Assembly (NCBI GenBank): GCA_034721855.1
Contig: JAYENB010000257.1
Location: 1 to 9,912 of the forward strand
Length of the DNA stretch: 9,912 bases
Direction of reading: 5' to 3'
Source of the DNA: JAQIBY01 sp034721855
Lineage (GTDB): Bacteria; Bacteroidota; Bacteroidia; Bacteroidales; ML635J-15
The notes under the pieces are model-generated. The model saw only the letters and a list, made by a program, of their open reading frames with translations, was not told the origin of the DNA and ran no database searches. Both the position numbers and the translations under genes were made by a program. Below are positions 1 to 6,063 of this stretch, one piece after another. Positions within the stretch are counted from its first letter, which is position 1. Each line of letters opens with the position of its first letter.

Positions 1-9
1 TTTTTCATC

Positions 10-31
10 ATTTGAATTTGTTTAGTATTTA
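10..31 (+). repeat. 22-bp dispersed repeat, copy 1
   Basis: These 22 bases recur exactly at 3659-3680. At the second copy they run into an ATTAGGATTTAGGATTT segment (3684-3700). A 16/17 match to that segment lies at 213-229 here, on the far side of the tandem array. Both copies are intergenic, AT-rich and non-coding. This looks like scattered repeat debris rather than part of a gene. Its function is unknown. Confidence 0.7.
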
Positions 32-64
32 ATATCTTAGATTTTATTTTGTGACATATTTTGG

Positions 65-168
65 CAGAACATTAGAACAATAGAACAGTAGAACAGTAGA
101 ACAATAGAACAATAGAACAGTAGAACAATAGAACAATTTAACAATTTAACAATTTAACAATTATTCAA
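65..168 (+). repeat. 8-bp tandem repeat array (about 13 units)
   Basis: The array is built of octamers in strict 8-nt phase. A degenerate CAGAACAT comes first, then eight units of TAGAACAA or TAGAACAG (73-136), three of TTTAACAA (137-160) and a decayed TTATTCAA. Units differ at two or three positions and the variants cluster, which suggests stepwise duplication. The array ends 109 nt before the metal-exporter start. It is not coding: 8 is not a multiple of 3 and no start or reading frame is present. Length variation could in principle alter transcription downstream, but nothing here shows that. Confidence 0.9.
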
Positions 169-277
169 ATGATCAAAAGTTACTTTTTGGTTCTGGCTTG
201 TCCAGGTTGGGTATTAGAATTTAGGATTTATTTAAACGTTCATGTGTTTGATGGATTTTTCCTAATTTAGCTGGCAA

Positions 278-1141
278 ATGACAAAGAAAAAGTCATACAA
301 GAAAGCAATGTTTGCCGGATGGCTTGCGATCATCGGAAATGTGTTTTTGTTTGCATTGAAATTGTGGGCAGGGATTGTCAGTGGCAGTGTGGCGTTGATG
401 GCTGATGCCTGGCATACCCTTAGTGATTCTGTTTCTTCCATCGTATTGCTTGTTTTCTACAAATTTGCCAATAAGCCACCGGATATGACTCATCCCTATG
501 GTCACGGCAGATTCCGATTAATTGCTTCTGTCATCATTGGTGTGATATTGTTTTTGGTCGGCCTGAATTTTGGAGTAGAAGCTGTAGGAAAATTAATCGC
601 AAAGGAGAGTGCAGAATTTGGCACATTGGCGTTGGTGGCTATGATTGTATCTGTCCTTGTTAAAGAAGGCATGGCCAGGTACGCATTACATGCATACAAA
701 AAACTTGATTCCCTTGCCTTAAAAGCGGATGCATGGCACCACAGGAGCGATGCCATATCATCGCTGGTGATATTGGCAGGTATTGTTCTTCAAAAATACG
801 CATGGTGGATAGATGGAGCCTTGGGAATGGTCGTTTCTGTGTTGATTGTTTACACAGCCTGGGAAATTGTGCAGAAAACCATTGATGTTATACTTGGAAA
901 AAAGCCTGATGGAAAATTGATCAAGGAGGTGAGAAACATCGTAAATGAAACCGTAGGGTTTGATGTGTTGTCCCATCATTTTCATCTGCATACCTATGGT
1001 GATCATAAAGAACTTACGTTTCATGTTGTGTTGCCGGGTGACTGGACATTGGATAAAGTAAATGTATGCATACGGGAAATGCGTAAACTCATCAGGGAAA
1101 AATTGGATGTAGAACCAACTATACAGGTAGATGCAAAATAA
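278..1141 (+). CDS. cation diffusion facilitator (CDF) family metal efflux transporter
   Basis: This is an inner-membrane transporter that should export divalent metal, most likely Zn2+, in exchange for protons. Its 287 residues are the normal CDF length. Six membrane spans lie at about 13-33, 36-58, 80-100, 115-130, 158-172 and 178-195. The transport-site pattern is present twice as HxxxD: H46 and D50 in span 2, and H154 and D158 in span 5. In CDF proteins His at these places goes with zinc preference. The conserved HPYGHGR loop is at 72-78. The cytoplasmic ferredoxin-like tail starts near 210 and has candidate metal ligands H234-H238, H243, H249 and D285. The ATG at 278 is the first in frame and gives a normal short basic N-terminus. 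No clear ribosome site precedes it. The stop overlaps the next gene by 11 nt. Family is sure; the exact metal is inferred. Confidence 0.96.
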   Translation: MTKKKSYKKAMFAGWLAIIGNVFLFALKLWAGIVSGSVALMADAWHTLSDSVSSIVLLVFYKFANKPPDMTHPYGHGRFRLIASVIIGVILFLVGLNFGVEAVGKLIAKESAEFGTLALVAMIVSVLVKEGMARYALHAYKKLDSLALKADAWHHRSDAISSLVILAGIVLQKYAWWIDGALGMVVSVLIVYTAWEIVQKTIDVILGKKPDGKLIKEVRNIVNETVGFDVLSHHFHLHTYGDHKELTFHVVLPGDWTLDKVNVCIREMRKLIREKLDVEPTIQVDAK

Positions 1142-2801
1142 ATTGATTATAGGTTTTATAAGCTTGTTGTTTATTATAACCGGCCTTAACAGCATGGCGC
1201 AGGATACGCATGTTGCTTTGATGGGAAAATATAATCACTACAGGGAACGCCTTGAGGATGAATTTGTGGTAATCAGTCCTGATGTTGAGTATTATGGGGT
1301 CAATCATCCTGCTGTTGACAGGTTTAGTGACAAATGGGGATACAATCACCTGAGCTGGAGCGACGGAAATAGCAATTTTAACAATTATATCATGTTGCTG
1401 GTCACTGAAATAGAATTGCTAAAACGCAATAACCAACCATATAAAGAATCGCTTGCAGCATTGGTATATGCAATGCTTGCACTGGAAAGGCTGGATTTGT
1501 ATTCGGAGTATAATTTGAGGGTAAACCAGGGGCATAAAATATGGTACAAAGGGGATTCTGTGTCTAATTATATTAAGTATCCGGCAGATATAAACGGATT
1601 TATGACAAGGGATGATGTTAGTTTTGGTTTTTGGATGTCCAATCACAGGCATTTCGGTTTCGATTTGGGAAATCCGAATGAGAATCTATCCAAAACAAAT
1701 AAATACAGGTCTGCATTTCAGGAATGTGAAATTTCCATACAGGCCAACAGCCAGGATGTTATTATTCATATCCTGGAAGCCATGGCTGTTATGCAACATT
1801 TTTTGGACAAAGAATATGTGGGTGATATCCCTGTAAATTTCATCAATGATTTGATACCTGATTATCTGGAAAGCAAAGGCATTTGGACGCATGATGTGAT
1901 TGATTTTTCGGTGTGGGCAGAAGATATGAGCCATAGGTTTCTTAACACGGTTCAACAGGATAAAAATCAGGAGGCAACTACATTTAAGCCATGGTATAGC
2001 ATTGGCCGGATGTCATCCAATCAGTTTATGAGCATAATAAATACCCGATGGTGTATATTGAACCCGGTAACAGGAGATTACGTGCGTGAAGGTTCCGGCA
2101 GTGACCTTGGTATTATGGTTAATGCTCATGGTTTTACACGCACCGTCGAAGAGATTTCAGGACGCAGCGATTTAGCCTTTGAAAACTCGGATGTCGGGTT
2201 TCTGAAATGGATTTTTCAGACTGTTTATTATAAGGAACTGAAATTGCCGCTTGGTGCAGCGATTGCTTTGCCACGAAACTGGGATGATAACAAAACGCGT
2301 TCTCTGGCAGCTTTTGGTAATGTTCACGGCCAACATTCTCCTGTGTTTTTTTCACTGCGGGAAATCGGGATGAAACATCGTTACCGTTATTATATTTTGA
2401 CAAATTATCTGCTGAATCAGGATAAACTGAAAACACGCTACCACCCGGGAACAAGCATGTGGAAAGAAGATAGCACATGGTTTGCCAATGTGTTGCAAAA
2501 AGCCCCTCCTGACGGTCCGTTTTCTGATACTACACGAGAGCATTATAGTGTGTACTGGAGCACTTCTTCACGGATTGTTTGGCCGCAGGATGCTCCTACA
2601 TGGCGCGGTGCCAAACAATTTGAATATGCCGGCATGGATTATATGGTTTTGCATAATTTGTACCGCCTTGTGTATTGTGACAAACCATATAATTTAGATT
2701 ATGAGCCGGTGCGTAAACAGCAGGATTATGCTAAATGGGTATCAAGGCTGGATGAGGATATCAATAAAAAATTGTATTTTCATGCGCCGGTTGTTGAATG
2801 A
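1131..2801 (+). CDS. uncharacterised secreted protein, possibly an alpha-helical toroid fold
   Basis: The 556 residues begin with a signal peptide: basic start, hydrophobic core about 4-20, and likely cleavage after A23 (SMA/QD). The protein is therefore periplasmic or outside the cell. No lipobox is seen. The mature part is rich in Trp, Tyr and His and appears mainly helical, with amphipathic helices at about 82-100, 105-125, 206-226, 353-368 and 495-515. Motifs that look conserved are INGFMTRDD (154-162), NHRHFGFD (171-178) and GNVHGQHSP (396-404). Regular helix pairs plus aromatic and acidic clusters would fit an alpha/alpha-toroid enzyme such as a polysaccharide lyase or glycosidase, but I recognise no catalytic signature, so this is only a guess. 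The ATG lies inside the end of the metal-exporter gene in another frame, so translation is probably coupled. Gene reality is near certain; function is unknown. Confidence 0.9.
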   Translation: MQNKLIIGFISLLFIITGLNSMAQDTHVALMGKYNHYRERLEDEFVVISPDVEYYGVNHPAVDRFSDKWGYNHLSWSDGNSNFNNYIMLLVTEIELLKRNNQPYKESLAALVYAMLALERLDLYSEYNLRVNQGHKIWYKGDSVSNYIKYPADINGFMTRDDVSFGFWMSNHRHFGFDLGNPNENLSKTNKYRSAFQECEISIQANSQDVIIHILEAMAVMQHFLDKEYVGDIPVNFINDLIPDYLESKGIWTHDVIDFSVWAEDMSHRFLNTVQQDKNQEATTFKPWYSIGRMSSNQFMSIINTRWCILNPVTGDYVREGSGSDLGIMVNAHGFTRTVEEISGRSDLAFENSDVGFLKWIFQTVYYKELKLPLGAAIALPRNWDDNKTRSLAAFGNVHGQHSPVFFSLREIGMKHRYRYYILTNYLLNQDKLKTRYHPGTSMWKEDSTWFANVLQKAPPDGPFSDTTREHYSVYWSTSSRIVWPQDAPTWRGAKQFEYAGMDYMVLHNLYRLVYCDKPYNLDYEPVRKQQDYAKWVSRLDEDINKKLYFHAPVVE

Positions 2802-2810
2802 CAGAATGAA

Positions 2811-2826
2811 AACCGGCTTTCCGGTT
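2811..2826 (+). terminator. GC hairpin after the secreted-protein gene
   Basis: AACCGG-CTTT-CCGGTT forms a perfect 6-bp stem with a 4-nt loop, 10 nt after the stop at 2801. No T-run follows, so it is not a classical intrinsic terminator. It could be a weak terminator or an RNA-end stabilising hairpin between this gene and the one at 2860. Confidence 0.35.
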
Positions 2827-2859
2827 GCGGATCGGTGATGGAAAAAATTTATTTAATTG

Positions 2860-3501
2860 ATGCAACCATATTTTGATGATTTTTTGAAATCTCAGATTGA
2901 GAGTCAAAAAATTGAAGGGAACAAAGCGTCAAAAGCAGCCTTTTTGAAAAAAGCGGCCCACTACCGTTTTTGGCATTTCTTTCCCTTGTCATTTAATGTG
3001 TATTACCTGTCTTTGATTGTGTTGATTGTGGGCAGTGTATATTTTAGCACCAGTTTGCCCAGTGAAACTCAAAAATATCAACCCGAATCTTCCAATGATG
3101 TGTTTGATATGGAATGGAATCTGCCGGATGATGAAATGGAAAAAACCATCAATACCGTTGACGACAAATCAGATGCCCCCCGAAAACATAAGCAACCGGA
3201 GCATACGCACAGTATTGACACAAAAAATTGTGATGATAATGATAATGATAAACAGGGCTCAGACCAACACGATGTACTGATGGATACAGTAAATACCAAT
3301 GAAACACAAGGTCAGGACAACAACCAGGATGATGGTGAAAATGTGAACCAACACATCAATGAAACTGAACAGAAAGATACCGCTCCGGTAATTGATGCCG
3401 TAGTCCGGGAGAAACGTGTTCAACACATTGATACCATTAAAAAAGAAATAAATAAAACCATAGAAATAAAAAAAGACCGTAAAAAACAACGTCACCGCTA
3501 A
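2860..3501 (+). CDS. single-pass membrane protein with acidic low-complexity tail
   Basis: No family was recognised with certainty. From the ATG at 2860 the protein has 213 residues. A TTG lies one codon earlier and a stop just before that, so the start is well bounded. A short cytoplasmic segment (1-42) contains HYRFWHFFPLSFNVYY just before one membrane span (about 44-63). The periplasmic remainder is a disordered stretch rich in Asp, Asn, Gln, Glu and His (about 70-180). It ends with a basic tail containing a DTIKKEI element and KKDRKKQRHR. This cytoplasm, span, linker plan is seen in Bacteroidetes envelope proteins whose linkers lead to cell-wall or barrel modules; here no such module follows in the same frame. 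It may be a truncated relative or a stand-alone anchor. It may be functionally linked to the DTV-repeat barrel at 6064. Confidence 0.78.
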   Translation: MQPYFDDFLKSQIESQKIEGNKASKAAFLKKAAHYRFWHFFPLSFNVYYLSLIVLIVGSVYFSTSLPSETQKYQPESSNDVFDMEWNLPDDEMEKTINTVDDKSDAPRKHKQPEHTHSIDTKNCDDNDNDKQGSDQHDVLMDTVNTNETQGQDNNQDDGENVNQHINETEQKDTAPVIDAVVREKRVQHIDTIKKEINKTIEIKKDRKKQRHR

Positions 3502-3504
3502 TGC

Positions 3505-3526
3505 AAATGTTTTCATTTTTTTTTTG
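3505..3526 (+). terminator. weak hairpin with T-run after the single-pass protein gene
   Basis: AAATG-TTTT-CATTT is followed by a long T-run, starting 3 nt after the stop at 3501. The stem is short and AT-rich, so termination strength is doubtful. Position and T-run support the call; the stem does not do so strongly. Confidence 0.4.
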
Positions 3527-3569
3527 TAATTTTTTAGTACCTTACTTCTAATATTCGTGTATTTTTTGG

Positions 3570-3590
3570 AGAAAAATTATTTAACGGGGT
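3570..3590 (+). repeat. 21-bp dispersed repeat ending in TTTAACGGGGT
   Basis: These bases are identical to 7261-7281. At the second site the match runs straight into the leader repeat before the giant secreted-protein gene. Here it is followed by GAACC instead, so the boundary of similarity falls at the GGGGT. This suggests related elements with different interiors. Confidence 0.75.
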
Positions 3591-3715
3591 GAACCAAAAT
3601 TCAAAGCAAATCCTAACAGTTTGGTAAGAAAATGTTTTGGTAATTGATAAATTTGAAAATTTGAATTTGTTTAGTATTTAAAAATTAGGATTTAGGATTT
3701 TTAGTTTACCCCGTT
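3583..3715. repeat. inverted-repeat-bounded element (about 133 bp)
   Basis: AACGGGGTGAAC at 3583-3594 and GTTTACCCCGTT at 3704-3715 are inverted copies matching at 11 of 12 positions, with 109 nt between them. The interior is AT-rich, has no gene and carries the 22-bp dispersed repeat. It could be a small non-autonomous mobile element or a structured RNA. No clear target duplication was seen. Confidence 0.45.
3659..3680 (+). repeat. 22-bp dispersed repeat, copy 2
   Basis: Identical to 10-31. It is followed directly by ATTAGGATTTAGGATTT (3684-3700), which matches 213-229 at 16 of 17 positions. Confidence 0.7.
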
Positions 3716-3865
3716 GGTTATTCAACCTACGAGGTTTATCTGGGTTAGGTGCATACAATTTTTACCGCAACAAACCATTGACAGAAGAACAAAAAGCAAA
3801 ACATGTTCGGTGTAGCAACGCATAGACGGATAATAAAAAAACTTTTGGTGTTTTTATCATGATTT

Positions 3866-3924
3866 AAGAAAATCGTTTTAATGGGTTCTGCGATTTTTTT
3901 AAAATCAAAATGAAAAAAATGAAC
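3866..3924 (+). repeat. leader repeat, copy A, left part (interrupted by IS66)
   Basis: This stretch aligns with 7259-7317. Both have an AGAAAA start, a TTTAAYGGG core, then TCTG, a T-run, an AATCAAAA element and an A-rich segment ending ATGAA. The GGGTTCT at 3883-3889 is a perfect inverted copy of AGAACCC at 5162-5168, on the other side of the IS66 element. Copy A also has about 40 extra nt before the insertion point. The original element would have stood just before the lipoprotein gene. Confidence 0.6.
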
Positions 3925-3953
3925 TTAGCGAAGCGATATCATGAACACCTTTA

Positions 3954-3961
3954 AAAAAATA
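3954..3961 (+). repeat. IS66 target-site duplication, left
   Basis: AAAAAATA directly before the left inverted repeat is identical to 5132-5139 directly after the right one. Eight base pairs is the duplication length known for the IS66 family. The site is A-rich, so some chance match is possible, but the exact placement against both ends makes that unlikely. Confidence 0.85.
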
Positions 3962-3973
3962 GTAACCGTTCAC
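3962..3973 (+). repeat. IS66 left inverted repeat
   Basis: GTAACCGTTCAC pairs with the reverse complement of 5120-5131 (GTAACCATTCAC), with a single mismatch at the seventh base. Confidence 0.88.
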
Positions 3974-4094
3974 AGTTTTTTTATAAAAATAAAAAAAGTA
4001 ATTAACAATAGAATATTAAAATAATTTTTGAATTACGAAAAAATATTAAGAAAAAAATATGTGTTTTGCATAGAGAAAACGAAAACAAAACACT

Positions 4095-4954
4095 TTGGAT
4101 AAAGACGCTGAAATATTAAAACTTTTAAAAGAAAATTCCGAATTAAAAATCGTGATTGATAAGTTAATAAAAGAGAATCAGGAATTAAAAGAAAAAATAG
4201 CAAAATTGTCAAAGACATCAAAAAATTCCAGTAAATCACCCTCAAGTGATATAGTGAAACAAAATCAGAAAAAGAATAACGAAGGAAATCAAAAAATAGG
4301 TGGACAACAAGGACATTCTAAACATGAGCATAAACCATTTTCACAAGATAAAATTCATAATACATACAAATATGAGTTGAACCAATGCCCTGTATGCAGC
4401 CATCCAGTCGAAATAGATTTAAGAAAAGAGCCTAAAATAATACAACAAGCAGAGATAGTAGATATTCCAATACAAATAGAAGAACATAAAGCTTACGCAT
4501 ATTGGTGTCCCCATTGTCAAAAACATCATTATGCCGAGTTTCCACCAGAAGTGATAAAAGCAGAACTATTTAAAGCAAAACTAACAGCTTTAGTAGTATA
4601 TATGAAAAATGTGCTGCATTCTTTTTTCTCCAACATAAGAAAATATCTTCGTGATATACTCCACCTAAAAGTATCAAGAGGTTATCTGAGTAAAATCATA
4701 CAAAAGGTGAGCAATAGTCTGGAAAAGCCATATGAAGAACTTTTGAGAATTTTACCATTGGCAAGCAAAGTAAATATTGATGAAACAGGTCATAAAGAAA
4801 ATGGGGATAAATTTTGGACATGGGTATTTAAAACAGATTTATTCGTATTGTTCAAAATAGACAAATCAAGAGGTTCAAAGGTTTTGATAGAAGTATTAGG
4901 AGAAGAATTTAATGGAGTATTAGGATGTGATTATTTTTCAGCCTATAGAAAATA
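4095..4954 (+). CDS. IS66-family DDE transposase, N-terminal 286 residues (C-terminus in gap)
   Basis: This enzyme catalyses cut and strand transfer of its IS. In order it shows a leucine-rich coiled coil (about 5-40), the IS66 signature KTSKNSSKSPSSD (40-52), GGQQGHSKHEHKPF (69-82), a zinc-finger domain with C98, C101, C138 and C141, and the start of the DDE core. The first catalytic Asp is D229 in NIDETG, with WTWVF following. The second is D279 in GCDYFSAYR. The catalytic Glu and the C-terminus fall in the N run. IS66 transposases are usually about 450-520 residues. The start is a TTG: a stop lies 24 nt upstream, no ATG is available nearby, and MDKDAEILKLLKEN matches the expected start of the family. 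No frameshift is seen in the visible part. The bases after the gap (5055-5069) cannot be assigned to its frame. Confidence 0.95.
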
Positions 4955-5054
4955 NNNNNNNNNNNNNNNNNNNNNNNNNNNNNNNNNNNNNNNNNNNNNN
5001 NNNNNNNNNNNNNNNNNNNNNNNNNNNNNNNNNNNNNNNNNNNNNNNNNNNNNN
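4955..5054. other. assembly gap (100 N)
   Basis: Exactly 100 N, the usual placeholder for a gap of unknown size. It falls inside a transposase gene, a typical place for short-read assembly to break because copies recur elsewhere in the genome. Confidence 0.97.
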
Positions 5055-5106
5055 TTAATATTTAAATAAATTATCACAAATCTGAACAAAAAACAAAATT
5101 TTTGTT

Positions 5107-5114
5107 TAACTTTG
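5107..5114 (+). promoter_or_regulatory. possible outward -7 element in IS66 right end
   Basis: TAACTTTG fits the Bacteroidetes -7 consensus TAnnTTTG and lies 80 nt before the lipoprotein start, just inside the IS. The matching -33 TTTG at 19-21 nt spacing is missing; the nearest candidate is TCTG at 5081-5084 with 22 nt spacing. Transcription of the lipoprotein gene from the IS end is possible but weakly supported. Confidence 0.3.
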
Positions 5115-5119
5115 GCATC

Positions 5120-5131
5120 GTGAATGGTTAC
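5120..5131 (-). repeat. IS66 right inverted repeat
   Basis: GTGAATGGTTAC, the reverse complement of the left end with one mismatch. It is followed directly by the AAAAAATA duplication. Confidence 0.88.
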
Positions 5132-5139
5132 AAAAAATA
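5132..5139 (+). repeat. IS66 target-site duplication, right
   Basis: AAAAAATA, identical to 3954-3961. Confidence 0.85.
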
Positions 5140-5154
5140 ATTAATATTGTGAAT

Positions 5155-5171
5155 AATTTTTAGAACCCACA
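5155..5171 (+). repeat. leader repeat, copy A, right end
   Basis: AATTTTTAGAACCCACA is identical to 7316-7332. In both places it lies a short distance before the start codon of an exported-protein gene (24 nt here, 16 nt at the second site). Its AGAACCC is the inverted partner of GGGTTCT at 3883-3889, now about 1.3 kb away because of the IS66 insertion. Confidence 0.7.
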
Positions 5172-5180
5172 TAAATTAAA

Positions 5181-5185
5181 AGGAG
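5181..5185 (+). promoter_or_regulatory. strong Shine-Dalgarno site of the lipoprotein gene
   Basis: AGGAG lies 9 nt before the ATG at 5195. This is notable because the other genes in the window have no clear site, as is common in Bacteroidetes. It fixes the start choice. Confidence 0.7.
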
Positions 5186-5194
5186 AACTCAATT

Positions 5195-5662
5195 ATGAAA
5201 AAAATTACATTATTATTAACAGTGTTTATTATGTTATTGCTTTCTTTTTCTTGTAATAGGCAAGAACAAAATGAATTTAGCAAAAAAGAATTTATTTTAC
5301 CAAATGAATATGTTAAACTTAACGATTTGGAAAAAAGTATTGCCAATTATATTAATACCTCAATTGGTGCATTAAAAGGAATGGAAATAAACGGAGCAAG
5401 TGATAAATATATTACAATTTTTTCAATAGAAGAAAATCAAAGTCCTGATTGGGAAGGCATGTTTTTTTTCTATAATACTGAAGATGAAGAAGAAAATATT
5501 ATCCAAGATATTAAAGCATCACAAGAATGCCAGATTACAAACAAGCGTTCTGCATTTAGATGTGCTAAAAAAATAGCTAAATTTGTTAAAGAAAATAGAT
5601 GTGCTAGTATCGAGATTACTTATAGTGATGGAACATATAATGTTTCGTGGGAAAAATGTTAA
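5195..5662 (+). CDS. small uncharacterised lipoprotein with four further cysteines
   Basis: The 155 residues begin MKKITLLLTVFIM with a hydrophobic stretch ending in the lipobox LSFSC. C20 should therefore be lipidated after signal peptidase II cleavage, placing the protein at the inner or outer membrane. The mature domain is about 135 residues. It has a stretch with acidic runs (EDEEEN, 96-101) and a C-terminal part with C112, C123, C136 and C155, which could form two disulfides. No known domain was recognised. The gene is strongly AT-rich: 12 of 60 bases are G or C at 5281-5340, against 30 of 60 at 2461-2520 in the secreted-protein gene. This suggests a different origin. It stands alone, with the IS66 element directly upstream and non-coding sequence downstream, and has an unusually good ribosome site. 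Confidence 0.85.
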   Translation: MKKITLLLTVFIMLLLSFSCNRQEQNEFSKKEFILPNEYVKLNDLEKSIANYINTSIGALKGMEINGASDKYITIFSIEENQSPDWEGMFFFYNTEDEEENIIQDIKASQECQITNKRSAFRCAKKIAKFVKENRCASIEITYSDGTYNVSWEKC

Positions 5663-6063
5663 GGGGCCTTCTATTAATTCTTTTCTTTCAAAAAACAAAT
5701 ATAATGAATAAGATGCAAGGCATAAATTTTAACGCAGTCAGATTGTTTATTATATTTTTATGATTTTGGCTGCACTCGGCATAGCACAAGCAACCTTTCG
5801 GCTACGCTCAGGATGGCAGCTTTGCCTCTGCACTTGCTTCGTTCGTCAGTTGCACAAAATTTCCCACGAAGCCACACATTTGTATCAATGTATGACGGTA
5901 AAGACACCAGGTTTCGCAAAGTGCTGGCATTCAATAAATTTCACTTTGTGATTTCTTTGTGCCTTAGCGGCTTTGTGGTATAAAATGACTTTTAAGACTG
6001 GTCTCATAGAAATAATTTATATCTTTCCCTTTGTTTTTACCATTTGAAAACATTTAAACAATT
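5663..6063. other. gene-free region between lipoprotein and barrel genes
   Basis: About 400 nt. The first 100 are plain AT-rich sequence with no clear terminator. Then comes a GC-richer non-coding block (described separately), and after it about 70 AT-rich nt before the barrel gene. A 63-codon open frame at 5760-5951 does not look like protein and is not called. Confidence 0.7.
5765..5985 (-). repeat. probable dispersed non-coding repeat
   Basis: Read on the minus strand, this block begins ACCACAAAGCCGCTAAGGCA, continues with CACAAAG-type phrases and GCGAAACCTGGTGTCTTTAC, and includes ATCCTGAGCGTAGCCGAAAG. It resembles phrases I associate with repeated intergenic segments of Bacteroidetes drafts; that is from memory, not a search. 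It is richer in G and C than its flanks and has no credible reading frame. A copy count in the genome would decide it. Confidence 0.45.

Larger units (their letters stand above)
3502..3953. other. gene-free AT-rich region with repeat debris
   Basis: About 450 nt hold no convincing gene. They contain the second copy of the 22-bp dispersed repeat, a 21-bp match to the leader region at 7261, an inverted-repeat pair around ACGGGGT, a protein-like remnant frame ending at 3825, and the left half of a leader repeat that continues after the IS66 element. The patchwork suggests repeated insertion and decay. Confidence 0.7.
3962..5131 (+). mobile_element. IS66-family insertion sequence, single-transposase type, gap in the middle
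   Basis: The left end GTAACCGTTCAC (3962-3973) and right end GTGAATGGTTAC (5120-5131) are inverted copies matching at 11 of 12 positions. They begin with GTAA, as IS66-family ends do. An exact 8-bp AAAAAATA duplication flanks them. Only one gene, the DDE transposase, is visible; no IS66 accessory genes precede it, as in the simpler ISBst12-like members. The 100-N gap hides the transposase C-terminus, so the true length exceeds the 1170 nt shown if the gap is a placeholder. Conserved ends and duplication suggest a fairly recent insertion. It lies inside a leader repeat upstream of the lipoprotein gene. Confidence 0.93.

Noticed and set aside
65..168. CRISPR array
   Set aside because: The units are 8 bp and directly contiguous, with no spacers and no cas genes nearby.
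2811..2826. Confident intrinsic terminator
   Set aside because: The stem is good but no T-run follows; kept only as a low-confidence hairpin.
4033..4245. 70-codon frame on the minus strand
   Set aside because: It is antisense to the Lys/Glu-rich coiled coil of the transposase, which gives Phe/Leu-rich translations on the opposite strand.
5055..5069. End of the transposase (LIFK stop) after the gap
   Set aside because: The frame only continues if the gap is exactly 100 nt, a placeholder length, so these codons cannot be assigned to the gene.
5760..5951. 63-codon open frame on the plus strand
   Set aside because: It lies in a block that looks like a non-coding repeat, has no ribosome site, and its composition (many Cys, His, Thr) is not protein-like for this genome.
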